Assembly (NCBI RefSeq): GCF_016110345.1
Contig: NZ_AP019011.1
Span: 2,170,001-2,234,000 of the forward strand
Direction: 5' to 3'
DNA: 64,000 nucleotides
DNA from: Fluviibacter phosphoraccumulans
GTDB taxonomy: Bacteria > Pseudomonadota > Gammaproteobacteria > Burkholderiales > Rhodocyclaceae
Part shown: piece after piece, positions 1 to 9,620 of the stretch
Layout of the letters: every line of letters begins with the position of its first letter
Position numbering within the stretch: position 1 is the first letter of the stretch
The notes under the pieces: generated by a model
Database searches by the model: none
What the model was told of the DNA's origin: nothing
Seen by the model: only the letters and a program-made list of their open reading frames with translations
Position numbers and translations under genes: made by a program

Positions 1-469
1 GACACATGCGGGTGGTGGGGTGGCTACCGGTGCCGAAGGCCAGACCCGGATCCAGGATCAGATTGATGGCATCAGCCTGAGGTGGCGTATGCCAGGTCGG
101 CACAATCCACAGCGGTCCGGCAATCGGAATCGGTTCAAACTGTGCCTGTGTGGCACGAACCCAATCTGTTTCAGGGACGTCTTCAATGGTCAATTCGGCC
201 TGCAAGCCCAAAGCCGACGCACACTCGGCGACGATCTCTGCAACGGGCTGGTCCGCATCGAACAGCGCCGACAGCACGGAGCGGGCCCAGACCAGCTGGG
301 TCTCCATGCCGGGCTCGCCGTACTGAGGCGTCTCTTCCGGCGTGCCGGCATCGGCGTCTTCAACGGTGACCGACAGCGCGCCGGCCTCCATCAAGGCATC
401 ACCGAGTGCATCGGCCTGCTGGGCATCCGCGATGATGCGGGCGCTTACCCACGTTGCTTGCGCAGCCAC
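1..469 (-). CDS. prmA: Ribosomal protein L11 methyltransferase (5' part of gene, cut by window edge)
   Basis: Trimethylates ribosomal protein L11 using S-adenosylmethionine, in the cytoplasm. About 156 residues are present; the gene runs off position 1. The visible part has the family N-terminus ending in the segment EAGALSV. It also has the start of the methyltransferase core, DPGLAFGTGSHPTT, which is the PrmA form of motif I. I place the start at a GTG directly after the accC stop (TAA then GTG), because the reading frame matches the family from there and no ATG lies nearby. It is the last gene of an aroQ-accB-accC-prmA run on the same strand, a common betaproteobacterial order. The C-terminal half of the domain is not in the window. 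Confidence 0.9.
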   Translation of the reverse strand, partial: MAAQATWVSARIIADAQQADALGDALMEAGALSVTVEDADAGTPEETPQYGEPGMETQLVWARSVLSALFDADQPVAEIVAECASALGLQAELTIEDVPETDWVRATQAQFEPIPIAGPLWIVPTWHTPPQADAINLILDPGLAFGTGSHPTTRMC

Positions 470-1831
470 TTATTTGCGCTCGACTTCTTTTTTCTGGGCC
501 AGCATCTCTTCCAGATAATGGATGCTTGCGCCACCATTCATGAAGCCCACGTCGCGCATCAGTTCATGGTGCAGCGGAATATTGGTCTTGATGCCTTCGA
601 CCAGCATTTCCGACAGCGCGATGCGCATCTTGCGAATGGCCTGCTCACGTGTTTCGCCATAGGCGATCAGCTTGCCGATCATCGAGTCGTAGTAAGGCGG
701 TACCTTGTAACCGGCATAAACGTGTGAATCAACGCGAATGCCTGGGCCGCCCGGCGTGTGCCAGGCATTGATGGTGCCGGGTGATGGGACGAAGGTGTAC
801 GGGTCTTCCGCGTTAATACGACATTCGATGGCATGGCCACGGAACTCGATATCTCTCTGGCGGAAACGTAGCTTCTCGCCCGCCGCAATACGGATCTGTT
901 CCTGCACGATGTCGATGCCGGTAATCATTTCGGTCACCGGGTGCTCGACCTGTACGCGGGTGTTCATTTCAATGAAATAGAACTCGCCGTTTTCATAAAG
1001 AAATTCAAAGGTGCCGGCGCCGCGATAGCCAATCTTGCGACAGGCTTCGGCACAGCGCTCACCAATCTTGGCGATCAGCTTTTCCGGGATGCCCGGTGCC
1101 GGTGCTTCTTCAATCACCTTCTGGTGGCGACGTTGCATGGAGCAATCGCGCTCACCCAGATAAACGGCATTGCCATGCGTATCGGCCAGAATCTGGATTT
1201 CCACGTGACGTGGGTTTTCCAGGAACTTTTCCATGTACACGACCGGGTTGCCGAAGGCGGTTTGCGCTTCCTGGCGGGTCATCTGCACGGCATTAATCAG
1301 CGCAGCTTCGGTGTGCACGACGCGCATACCGCGACCGCCACCACCGCCAGCGGCTTTGATGATCACCGGGTAGCCAACGCTACGGCCAATGCGAATAATT
1401 TCTTTGTGGTCTTCTGGGAGCGCACCTTCAGAGCCCGGCACGCAAGGGACGCCGGCGGCCTTCATGGCATCTTTGGCCGAAACTTTGTCGCCCATCAGGC
1501 GAATGGTTTCAGCGGTCGGGCCGATGAACACAAAACCACATTGCTCAACGCGCTCCGAGAAATCGGCATTTTCCGATAGGAAACCGTAACCCGGGTGGAT
1601 GGCTTGCGCATCCGTGACTTCAGCTGCAGAAATGATGGCTGGTACGTTGAGGTAGCTGTCTTTAGAGGCGGCAGGGCCAATACAGACCGACTCATCGGCC
1701 AGTTTGACGTACTTGGCATCCCGATCTGCTTCAGAGTGGACCACGACGGTCTTTACACCCAGCAGGCGACAGGCGCGCTGGATACGCAGGGCAATTTCCC
1801 CCCGGTTGGCAATAAGAATCTTCTCGAACAT
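470..1831 (-). CDS. accC: Biotin carboxylase subunit of acetyl-CoA carboxylase
   Basis: Carboxylates the biotin on AccB using ATP and bicarbonate, the first half of malonyl-CoA synthesis. At 453 residues it has normal family length. It starts MFEKILIANRGEIALR, as AccC proteins do. It carries the ATP-grasp glycine-rich loop GGGGRGMR in the first half and the catalytic segment EMNTRVQVEHPVTEM around residues 290-305. The start codon lies five bases after the accB stop, so the two subunits are made from one message and probably coupled. Identification is secure. Confidence 0.97.
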   Translation of the reverse strand: MFEKILIANRGEIALRIQRACRLLGVKTVVVHSEADRDAKYVKLADESVCIGPAASKDSYLNVPAIISAAEVTDAQAIHPGYGFLSENADFSERVEQCGFVFIGPTAETIRLMGDKVSAKDAMKAAGVPCVPGSEGALPEDHKEIIRIGRSVGYPVIIKAAGGGGGRGMRVVHTEAALINAVQMTRQEAQTAFGNPVVYMEKFLENPRHVEIQILADTHGNAVYLGERDCSMQRRHQKVIEEAPAPGIPEKLIAKIGERCAEACRKIGYRGAGTFEFLYENGEFYFIEMNTRVQVEHPVTEMITGIDIVQEQIRIAAGEKLRFRQRDIEFRGHAIECRINAEDPYTFVPSPGTINAWHTPGGPGIRVDSHVYAGYKVPPYYDSMIGKLIAYGETREQAIRKMRIALSEMLVEGIKTNIPLHHELMRDVGFMNGGASIHYLEEMLAQKKEVERK

Positions 1832-1836
1832 GGCGA

Positions 1837-2283
1837 TTAGCCGATGATGAAGAGGGGTTCGCCAAATTCGACCGGTTGGCCGTTTTCGATGAGGATCGCT
1901 TTGACTACGCCGGTCGCATCCGACTCAATTTCGTTGAGCAGCTTCATGGCTTCGATGATGCACAGAGTCTGGCCAGCCTTAACGCTATCGCCGACTTCGA
2001 CAAAAGACTTGGCTTCTGGCGACGAGGCGCGGTAGAAGGTGCCGACCATCGGGCTCTTAACCTCGTGACCAGCAGGTTGGGCTGGCGCAGCGGCAGCGGC
2101 TGGTGCGGCTACCGGGGCAGCAGGCGCAGCAGCCACGGGTGCGGGTGCGTAGACCTGGGCAACCGGTGCGGCGGTCAGCTGCTTGGCGATACGTACTTTT
2201 TCTTCGCCTTCAGTCACTTCCAGTTCGGAGATGCCGGATTCCTGTACCAGGTCGATCAGTTTTTTAAGTTTACGCAGATCCAT
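1837..2283 (-). CDS. accB: Biotin carboxyl carrier protein of acetyl-CoA carboxylase
   Basis: Carries the carboxybiotin between the biotin carboxylase and the carboxyltransferase of acetyl-CoA carboxylase. The 148-residue protein has the expected three parts. An N-terminal dimerisation segment (residues 1-35) is followed by an Ala/Pro-rich flexible linker (about 38-72). The C-terminal biotinyl domain has the EAMKL motif, and its lysine at about residue 114 is the biotin attachment site. It lies 55 bases downstream of aroQ and 5 bases upstream of accC. Confidence 0.97.
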   Translation of the reverse strand: MDLRKLKKLIDLVQESGISELEVTEGEEKVRIAKQLTAAPVAQVYAPAPVAAAPAAPVAAPAAAAAPAQPAGHEVKSPMVGTFYRASSPEAKSFVEVGDSVKAGQTLCIIEAMKLLNEIESDATGVVKAILIENGQPVEFGEPLFIIG

Positions 2284-2338
2284 AATGGGCTCCTGAAGTC
2301 TTGTCAGTCAATAATTAAAGGGTGAAAACGGGTGTGGT

Positions 2339-2845
2339 TCAGGCTTGGCCTGGGTCCAGATTGTCCGAAAGTGCGGCGATTACGTAGTCAAAAGCCAGCA
2401 AATAGCCTTGTGCGCCTAAGCCGGTAATGGTGCCAATCGCTTTGTCCGAGAAGTAGGAGTGATGGCGAAATGGCTCACGGGCATGCACGTTGGAGAGATG
2501 CACTTCAATAAATGACAAATCCGAAGCCAGCACCGCATCGCGTAGCGCAATGCTCGTGTGCGTAAAGGCAGCTGGATTGATGATCAGAAAATCAAAGGCT
2601 TCGTCGCGCGCCGCATGAAGACGCTCGATTAAAGCGCCTTCGTGATTGCTTTGAAACGTTTCCAGCACGATGCCAGCACGTTCGGCGCGTTCAGCCAGTG
2701 CACGATCAATATCGGCCAACGTGGTGGCGCCATAAAGATGCGGCTCGCGCTGGCCGAGCAGGTTGAGGTTGGGTCCGTTAAGAACCAGAACCTTGCCCAG
2801 CGATTCGCCAGTGGGCGTATTGGTGCGTTTGTCCATAATTATCAT
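2339..2845 (-). CDS. aroQ: Type II 3-dehydroquinate dehydratase
   Basis: Dehydrates 3-dehydroquinate to 3-dehydroshikimate in the shikimate pathway. It has the type II signatures NGPNLNLLGQREP near the N-terminus, NPAAFTHTS for substrate binding and HLSNVHAREPFRHHS with the catalytic histidine. Two in-frame ATGs, at 2845 and 2836, are possible starts. A GGGAG sits close upstream of the first and is rather far from the second, so I keep the first. The 168 residues are slightly longer than the usual 145-150 because of an N-terminal tail. It heads the aroQ-accB-accC run. Confidence 0.95.
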   Translation of the reverse strand: MIIMDKRTNTPTGESLGKVLVLNGPNLNLLGQREPHLYGATTLADIDRALAERAERAGIVLETFQSNHEGALIERLHAARDEAFDFLIINPAAFTHTSIALRDAVLASDLSFIEVHLSNVHAREPFRHHSYFSDKAIGTITGLGAQGYLLAFDYVIAALSDNLDPGQA

Positions 2846-2885
2846 TGTCTCCCAATTGGTGACAAATTGCCAGTTATTAGCCTAA

Positions 2886-2905
2886 TGGTGGCCTATTCGC
2901 CACCA
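2886..2905. other. Perfect 7-bp inverted repeat between tlpA-like gene and aroQ
   Basis: TGGTGGC, a six-base loop, then GCCACCA. It lies just after the tlpA-like stop as read on the minus strand and before aroQ. No T-run follows on either strand, so it is at best a weak terminator or mRNA hairpin. Confidence 0.4.
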
Positions 2906-2934
2906 GATGTCGGCTAGATGTCGACCTGATTGAA

Positions 2935-3486
2935 CTATTTTAATGCTTTGGCTAAATCTGAATCCAGATCTTTGCGGGTATAAACGCCAAAGTGGCGACT
3001 GGTAATGCCTTCCTTCGCATTAATCATGACGGTAAATGGCACGGCATCGTGACGGTTGCCGAGCTGTTGCGACAGTTCAAAGGCCGGTTGGCCCCCAACA
3101 GCAATCAGATAATTGACTGGGTTCTTCTGCAGAAAGGCTTTAACGTTATCTGCCTGATCGGCGGCGATGCCGACAAAAACCACGTTTTTATCCTTGTAAG
3201 CGGTTTGTGCTTCGCTGAACATCGGCATTTCTTCCACGCAAGGTGGGCACCAGGTAGACCAGAAATTGATCACCAACGTTTTGCCGCGTAGGGTCGTTAG
3301 GTCCACGGGTTTACCCGCTGCATCCGTAAACTGGGCGTCAAAAAACTTGGCAGTGACTTGCGGACCGTTCAGGGTGCTCTGGCTGTTATCGAACTTCGAA
3401 CAACCGGTCAGTAATGCCATCGTAGCGAGGCAGCCTAGTAGCAAGGCGTTGAATGAAGTGCGACAGGAAAACGGATTCAAACGCAT
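2935..3486 (-). CDS. TlpA/ResA-family thioredoxin-like lipoprotein
   Basis: Predicted periplasmic thiol-disulfide oxidoreductase anchored to a membrane. The N-terminus is a lipoprotein signal ending in the lipobox LLTGC (Cys at about residue 29). A thioredoxin fold of the AhpC/TSA-Redoxin type follows. The active site is STWCPPC (about residues 76-82), with FWSTWCPPCVEEMP typical of TlpA/ResA rather than DsbA. Length (183 aa) fits the family. Family members keep apo-cytochrome c or other exported cysteines reduced; the particular partner here cannot be told from the sequence. It lies between a nucleotidyltransferase-like gene and aroQ on the same strand. Confidence 0.88.
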   Translation of the reverse strand: MRLNPFSCRTSFNALLLGCLATMALLTGCSKFDNSQSTLNGPQVTAKFFDAQFTDAAGKPVDLTTLRGKTLVINFWSTWCPPCVEEMPMFSEAQTAYKDKNVVFVGIAADQADNVKAFLQKNPVNYLIAVGGQPAFELSQQLGNRHDAVPFTVMINAKEGITSRHFGVYTRKDLDSDLAKALK

Positions 3487-3564
3487 GGGCAGATTCTTTC
3501 GTGAGGGATTGCGCGGGTGTTTTAGCAGATTTTGGTACTATTTTACCGGCAAATTCACGTCTGA

Positions 3565-4170
3565 TTACAAAACGGCGTCGATTTTAAGACGATCACGAAC
3601 GACTTCAGCGCGGGCACGCTCGCGTACCGAACCATCATGTTTTCTGAACACCACGCGTTCATCATGCGCGGGGTAAATAACCAGGTTGGTTGTCAGATCG
3701 TTACGCTCAACCTGCAGTACGGCCGAAGTGCGTTCATTGCGTGGCCGGGCGAACGCGTAGGGGATGTTCTGGTTGAGCAAAAAAATCTCCACATCCTTAT
3801 CGCTATCCGGGTACAGCAGAATATCAATCATCGAGTAACGCCCTGCGGTACCGTCCAGCACGGAGCCCGTCAGATAAGGATGAAAGTCTGAGAGCAACGC
3901 CATCCAGTAAAGCGCCTCGGTACGCAGAATGTGGATGCGCGCTCGTTGCTCACTATCCTGAAAGATGGCCTGATGGGTACGCAACGCATCGTAGACCGCT
4001 TGGCTCGTAGGCAAGCCAATCCACTCAGGAAGGTTGAGCTGATGCGCGGCCTTGCGTTTGGCCAGCTCCACATCGTCCACGCCATCTTCCGCCATCAGGC
4101 GGGCGGCAACGGCAGCAATATGTGCCGTACCGTTATTCTGCATGCCGGCAGGGCGTCGTCGGTGGCGCAT
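3565..4170 (-). CDS. Conserved hypothetical protein with nucleotidyltransferase-like core
   Basis: I do not know the function. The 201-residue protein has a segment, GSVLDGTAG followed by an Asp-containing strand (SMIDILLYPD) and DKDVEIFLL. This resembles the G-S...D-x-D core of minimal nucleotidyltransferases, although the G-S to Asp spacing is not classical. The frame is open further upstream. I set the start at the ATG at 4170 because a GGAG lies seven bases before it and because a longer version would run into the mpl promoter region. It is transcribed divergently from mpl, with about 98 bases between the start codons. A gene of this type beside mpl is something I associate with betaproteobacteria. 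Confidence 0.6.
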   Translation of the reverse strand: MRHRRRPAGMQNNGTAHIAAVAARLMAEDGVDDVELAKRKAAHQLNLPEWIGLPTSQAVYDALRTHQAIFQDSEQRARIHILRTEALYWMALLSDFHPYLTGSVLDGTAGRYSMIDILLYPDSDKDVEIFLLNQNIPYAFARPRNERTSAVLQVERNDLTTNLVIYPAHDERVVFRKHDGSVRERARAEVVRDRLKIDAVL

Positions 4171-4268
4171 CGGGTGTCTCCGGGGCAGGTACAATGTTTT
4201 CCATTCTAAACCTACCTGCCGGACATTGCGCCGGCATGACAATGCAAAGACGAAAGACGGGAAAGACG

Positions 4269-5639
4269 ATGCATTTGCATATTCTGGGTGTTTGCGGCAC
4301 CTTCATGGGCGGTCTGGCACAACTGGCGCGGGTCGCAGGGCATAAGGTCACGGGCTGCGATGCGGGTGTTTATCCACCCATGAGCGATCAGCTGCGTGGT
4401 GCGGGCATTGATCTGATCGAAGGCTTTGATCCCTCGCAGCTGTCGCTTAAACCGGACGTTTTTGTCATCGGCAACGCCATCTCGCGTGGCAATTCTTTAC
4501 TGGAAGCCATTCTGGATAAGGGGCTGCCTTATGTCTCCGGACCACAATGGCTAGCCGAGCATATTCTGCAACGGCGCTGGGTGCTGGGCGTGGCTGGCAC
4601 ACATGGCAAAACGACCACGGCTTCGTTGCTCGCCTGGATTCTGGACGATGCCGGGCTGGCACCAGGTTTTCTCATTGGTGGCGTCCCTTGTAACTTTGGG
4701 GTGTCGGCACGACTGCATGGCGCACTCGAAGACTCGCCTTTCTTCGTGATTGAGGCCGATGAATACGACACGGCCTTTTGCGATAAGCGCTCCAAGTTTG
4801 TGCATTACCACCCGCGCACGGTCATTCTGAATAACCTGGAATTCGATCATGCGGATATCTTCGCTGATCTTGCTGCCATCGAGACACAATTTCATCACCT
4901 GGTACGCACCATGCCCGGCAATGGCCTGATCGTTTCGAACGCCACCGAACCGGCACTGACGCGTGTATTAGAGCGTGGTTGTTGGACGCCCGTTGTAGGC
5001 TTTGGTGCTGGCAGCGGTTATACCGTCAGTGGTGACGATGCCACCGGTAGCCTGATCGTTCACGAAGGCAGTCGCAAGATTGGTGAAGTCACCTGGGCCT
5101 TGACTGGGGAACATAACCGCATGAATGCGCTGGCCGCATTGCTGGCCGCCCGCCATGTGGGCGTGCCCTTGGATAAAGGCCTGGATGCGCTGTCTCGTTT
5201 TGAAAACGTCAAACGACGCATGGAAGTGCGCGGTGTAGTGCGTGGCGTTACCGTCTATGATGACTTTGCGCACCATCCTACGGCGATCGCCACCACCGTC
5301 GCCGGTTTGCGCCGCAAAGTGGGCAATGCCCGCATTCTGGCGGTGATTGAACCGCGCTCGAACACCATGAAGCTGGGCGTCATGAAAGATCAGTTGCCGC
5401 AAAGCCTGCAAGCCTGTGATCACGTTTACTGCTATGGTGCCAATCTGGGCTGGGATGCGGCCGAAGCACTGGCCCCCATGGGGGCGCAGGCAGAAGTGCA
5501 TGAAGATTTCCAGACCATGTTGCAGGCAATTGTAGGAAAAGCCGCAGCAGGTGATCATATTCTAGTCATGAGTAACGGCGGCTTCCAGGGAATTCACAAC
5601 AAGTTACTTGAAGCCCTGCTATCATCACAAAACGCTTAG
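4269..5639 (+). CDS. mpl: UDP-N-acetylmuramate:L-alanyl-gamma-D-glutamyl-meso-diaminopimelate ligase
   Basis: Recycles cell-wall tripeptide by ligating it to UDP-MurNAc, bypassing MurC, MurD and MurE. The protein (456 aa) begins MHLHILGVCGTFMGGLA, the Mpl form of the Mur-ligase N-terminus. It has the ATP loop GTHGKTTTAS, the metal/substrate segment EADEYDTAF and the C-terminal FAHHPTAI signature. The open frame extends upstream, but the ATG at 4269 matches the family start and has a purine-rich GGGAAAG before it. It is divergent from the nucleotidyltransferase-like gene. Confidence 0.95.
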   Translation: MHLHILGVCGTFMGGLAQLARVAGHKVTGCDAGVYPPMSDQLRGAGIDLIEGFDPSQLSLKPDVFVIGNAISRGNSLLEAILDKGLPYVSGPQWLAEHILQRRWVLGVAGTHGKTTTASLLAWILDDAGLAPGFLIGGVPCNFGVSARLHGALEDSPFFVIEADEYDTAFCDKRSKFVHYHPRTVILNNLEFDHADIFADLAAIETQFHHLVRTMPGNGLIVSNATEPALTRVLERGCWTPVVGFGAGSGYTVSGDDATGSLIVHEGSRKIGEVTWALTGEHNRMNALAALLAARHVGVPLDKGLDALSRFENVKRRMEVRGVVRGVTVYDDFAHHPTAIATTVAGLRRKVGNARILAVIEPRSNTMKLGVMKDQLPQSLQACDHVYCYGANLGWDAAEALAPMGAQAEVHEDFQTMLQAIVGKAAAGDHILVMSNGGFQGIHNKLLEALLSSQNA

Positions 5640-5692
5640 TGAATTTGCGTTCTGCAATAGAGCATCCTAATTTTCCCCTTGGAGATAGACAC

Positions 5693-6298
5693 ATGAAAAA
5701 ATCGTTTCTGCTTGCCGCACTGTTGGCTACTGCTGGTCTGAATGTTCAAGCGCAAACCGCTGCACCTGCTGCCAAGCCAGCAGCTCAGGCTGGTCAAGTT
5801 GTACCAGTCGCCGCCGAAGTCACTGTGCTGACGGCGACGGTTGACTCGATCGATGCCAAGAACCGTTCTGTTGTGCTGAAGAACGAACAGGGCCAACTGG
5901 CCACGATGAAGGTTGGTAAGTCGGTTGCCAACTTCGGTAAGATCAAGAAGGGTGACATCTTCGTTGTTGAGTACGCTCAAGCTGTAGCAGTTGGTCTGGT
6001 TGCTGCCCCGAAGGGCACGCAGCCTGGTATCTCGGCTACCCGTACCGTCAAGGTTCAGGATCAGGCCAACAAGAAGCCATTTGCTGAAGAAATCGACACC
6101 ATTTACGCTACCGCCAAGATTCAGAGCATTGATGCCAAGGCGCGTACGGCCGTGCTAAGCACACCGGATGGCAAGACCCTGAAGGTCAAGGTCGACAAGG
6201 CTGTTCTGGGTCTGGAAAACTTCAAGACCGGCGACGAAGTGCTGGTTGAGTACGTTCAGGACGTGGCTGTTGGCTTCGTGGCTCCAGCCAAGAAGTAA
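5693..6298 (+). CDS. Exported protein made of two tandem copies of one small beta-rich unit
   Basis: Function unknown. Residues 1-20 form a signal peptide (MKKSFLLAALLATAG, cleavage near VQA-QT), so the product is probably periplasmic. After an Ala/Pro-rich linker come two copies of one unit. The first runs about residues 42-105 and the second about 136-200. Each reads SIDAK, then a valine-rich strand, then a G-D-x-hydrophobic-VEY strand, and ends in a VAVG-hydrophobic-VA motif. The start at 5693 has a GGAG upstream; the frame is open further 5' but only from here is there a signal peptide. It follows mpl by about 50 bases and is closed by a strong terminator. Confidence 0.75.
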   Translation: MKKSFLLAALLATAGLNVQAQTAAPAAKPAAQAGQVVPVAAEVTVLTATVDSIDAKNRSVVLKNEQGQLATMKVGKSVANFGKIKKGDIFVVEYAQAVAVGLVAAPKGTQPGISATRTVKVQDQANKKPFAEEIDTIYATAKIQSIDAKARTAVLSTPDGKTLKVKVDKAVLGLENFKTGDEVLVEYVQDVAVGFVAPAKK

Positions 6299-6320
6299 TC
6301 AGTTTTACGTTTCAAACAAC

Positions 6321-6349
6321 AAACGGCACCTTCGGGTGCCGTTTGCTTT
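6321..6349 (+). terminator. Rho-independent terminator after the duplicated exported protein
   Basis: A perfect 10-bp stem (AAACGGCACC / GGTGCCGTTT) closed by the stable TTCG tetraloop and followed by GCTTT. It is 22 bases after the stop codon. The stem is symmetric, so it may also stop transcripts arriving from the opposite strand. Confidence 0.88.
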
Positions 6350-6394
6350 GGGTAGTGCTATTGGTTTGGTAGTGATTGAATCTTCAGATGGTGT

Positions 6395-8005
6395 CTATTT
6401 CTGAATCAAGTTACCGAGCTTTGCTGTAATGGGTACAACGATGACCGATGTACCCTTGAAATCGAGTGCACTTCGGTAGGCTTGAGCAAGCTCATCCGAG
6501 GTTTCTGCGTGAACAGCGTTCGCACCGTAGCCTTTGGCTAATGACACGATGTCGATTCCAGGTAAGTCGAGGCCAGGAACATTCGGTGTTTCTTCCAGAA
6601 CAGCGAACTCTTTCAAAATCCCATATTCGTGATTCTGTAGAACGACGTAGATAACGTGTGCGTTTTGTTGGACGGCGGTGTAAACGCTTTGTAGTGAATA
6701 TTGATACGAACCGTCACCCATTAGGCACAGTACCGGTCGATTGCGACCCGTTTTCTTCTCTGCCAATGCCAAACCCACTGAAGCCGGCATATTCCAGCCA
6801 AGGCCGCCCGAGGCAAATGTGTAAAAGCTATCGGGCTTATCGAAACGGAACTGATCCTGAAAATCGGCCGTGTTGGATGGCGATTCGTTGGTCACCACAA
6901 GTTCATTGGGTGAACTGGACTTGAGCGTGGCGAACACGGCGGAGGGAGACAGGGGCAAGCCCGTGACCGGGGTCTTCGGGGCTTCACGTAAAGGAGTTTT
7001 TGTTTGGCTGCTACGTTGATTGATCAGGGGCAAGATCGCCTCAAGGAACAACCCTGCATCAGCAACAAGGCTGTCACCAACGATAGCCTTGGCGGCCTCA
7101 TCGTGATCATCGGTGATGTGGATTAACTCAGAACCCTTGGGTAAGTAACTGCCAGGTACGTACGGGTAGTATCGGAAAACTGGCGCACCCACGACGACTA
7201 TCAGATCATGACCTGCGAGCTTGTCACTCAGCGGTCCAATGGCGGCAGGCAGCTCGCCGGCAAACAGCGGGTGCGTTTCTGGGAAAGGTGTCCGTTCGCA
7301 GAATGGGGCATCCCACACGGCCGCATTTAAACGCTCTGCAAAAGCAACGCCATTGGCCCATGCGTTTGCACCTGCTCGGGCAATGTCTCCACCGTAGATA
7401 AGAACTGGGTTGCGGGCTGCGTTGAGTTTGTTTGCAAACGTTTTGAGGCAATCGGGGTCCGGCCCCTTTCTGGTGGATACGCTTCTTACGGGTGTCTCAA
7501 AGGACATCTCCTTGTCCCAGTCGTCCAAAGGAAGAGAAAGGAAAACTGGCCCGGCAGGCTCCTGGATAGCGGTGGCATAGGCCCGCAGAAATGCGCCCGG
7601 AACGTCTTCTGCCCGTGCGGGCTGATATGCCCATTTAACCCAAGGCTTAGGCAACTGCGTGGCGTCAATATTCGTCAGAAAAGGCTCCATGAGCAGCATT
7701 TCTCGCGTTTGCTGCCCAGCAGTAATAATCAAAGGCGTTTTGTTCAAGTAGGCGGTCAGAAGATTACCCATCGCATTGCCCAAACCCGCGCCCGTATGTA
7801 CATTCACGATGACGGGCTTACGCAGGCCTTGGGATAACCCGTCAGCGATACCCACCACGCTCGCCTCTTGAAGCGCCATCACATAGTCAAAGTCTTCCGG
7901 AAAGTTTTTCAGAAAGGTTTCTTCAGTTGATCCGGGATTGCCTACAATGTTGGTGATCCCAAGTTTGCGCAGTAGGTTAAACGTGACTTCCTTGACGGTA
8001 GGCAT
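6395..8005 (-). CDS. Thiamine-diphosphate-dependent decarboxylase, benzoylformate-decarboxylase-like
   Basis: Closely resembles benzoylformate decarboxylase (MdlC) of the mandelate pathway, which makes benzaldehyde and CO2. At 536 aa it is near the family length. NPGS gives Ser26, ALQEA gives Glu47 and NVHTGAG gives His70, all three matching known active-site positions. The cofactor motif GDGSYQ plus the downstream Asn is present in the C-terminal third. However, the second active-site histidine of the Pseudomonas enzyme (His281, in FRYHQY) is Tyr280 here (FRYYPY), so the exact substrate is uncertain. AGGAG precedes the ATG by eight bases. It lies behind the liv transporter genes on the same strand with a 93-base gap. 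Confidence 0.8.
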   Translation of the reverse strand: MPTVKEVTFNLLRKLGITNIVGNPGSTEETFLKNFPEDFDYVMALQEASVVGIADGLSQGLRKPVIVNVHTGAGLGNAMGNLLTAYLNKTPLIITAGQQTREMLLMEPFLTNIDATQLPKPWVKWAYQPARAEDVPGAFLRAYATAIQEPAGPVFLSLPLDDWDKEMSFETPVRSVSTRKGPDPDCLKTFANKLNAARNPVLIYGGDIARAGANAWANGVAFAERLNAAVWDAPFCERTPFPETHPLFAGELPAAIGPLSDKLAGHDLIVVVGAPVFRYYPYVPGSYLPKGSELIHITDDHDEAAKAIVGDSLVADAGLFLEAILPLINQRSSQTKTPLREAPKTPVTGLPLSPSAVFATLKSSSPNELVVTNESPSNTADFQDQFRFDKPDSFYTFASGGLGWNMPASVGLALAEKKTGRNRPVLCLMGDGSYQYSLQSVYTAVQQNAHVIYVVLQNHEYGILKEFAVLEETPNVPGLDLPGIDIVSLAKGYGANAVHAETSDELAQAYRSALDFKGTSVIVVPITAKLGNLIQK

Positions 8006-8098
8006 TGAAGCGCTCCTGTAAAAACGTAGTTGTTATTAATTTGAAGCACGAATTTTACTTAAAATCGCACTCAGTGAGCTTGTGTGTAGGGATAGCGA

Positions 8099-8834
8099 TT
8101 AGCTGCTGATCGATGCGTTAACCGCTTCACCCAGATAAGCCGCGCGCACGCGATCATCTTGCAGCAGCTCAGCCGAATCACCACTGAGCGTGATGCGGCC
8201 AGATTCGAGCACGTAGGCACGTTTACTGACCTTGAGGGCCAGGCGCGCATTTTGTTCCACGAGCAGAATGCTGACACCGCTGTCGCGCGCATTGGTGATC
8301 AGTTCGAAGATACGGTCTACCATGATTGGCGCGAGGCCCATGGAGGGTTCATCGAGCAACAGCAAACGCGGGGCAGACATCAGGGCGCGGGCAATGGCCA
8401 GCATCTGTTGTTCGCCACCGGAAAGCGTGCCGGCCAGTTGTGTTGCCCGCTCTTTGAGTCGGGGCAAACGCTCGAGTAGATTTTCCAGGCGCTCATGGAC
8501 GAGCCTCCGGTCTTTGACGCGAAAAGCACCCAGCTTGAGATTTTCCAGAACGGTTTGACGCGCAAATACGCCACGACCTTCCGGCACCAAAGCCACGCCA
8601 GCCGCAATCAGTTCGTGTGCCGGTAAGCGCATGAGATCTATCGCCGCTTCACCCGGTGGGTTAAGCGTCACGCGCCCAGTTGCTTGCGGCAGCATGCGCG
8701 CCAGCGCTTTCAGCGTCGAGGTTTTCCCGGCTCCATTAGCGCCAATCAGTGCGACAAGTTCTCCGCATCGGACGTCAAAACTGATGCCTTTAACGGCCTG
8801 AATGCCGCCGTATTGCAGATGCAGGTCACGGACT

Positions 8835-8842
<8 letters not shown>
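8099..8842 (-). CDS. livF: Branched-chain amino-acid type ABC importer, ATPase subunit LivF
   Basis: One of two cytoplasmic ATPases powering a LivK-HMGF importer. It has Walker A GANGAGKTS, the ABC signature LSGGEQQML, Walker B LLLLDEPSMGLAP and the switch histidine replaced by the LVEQNA segment usual for LivF. The true start is the ATG at 8842 (MLEVRDLHLQYGG). It overlaps the last eight bases of livG, with GGGAG eight bases upstream. The frame is open further 5' inside livG. Confidence 0.94.

Positions 8843-9616
<774 letters not shown>

Positions 9617-9620
<4 letters not shown>

Noticed and set aside
4968..5558. Minus-strand open frame of about 196 codons inside mpl
   Set aside because: It is antisense to conserved Mur-ligase sequence and His/Gln-rich in the way reverse-complement translations are.
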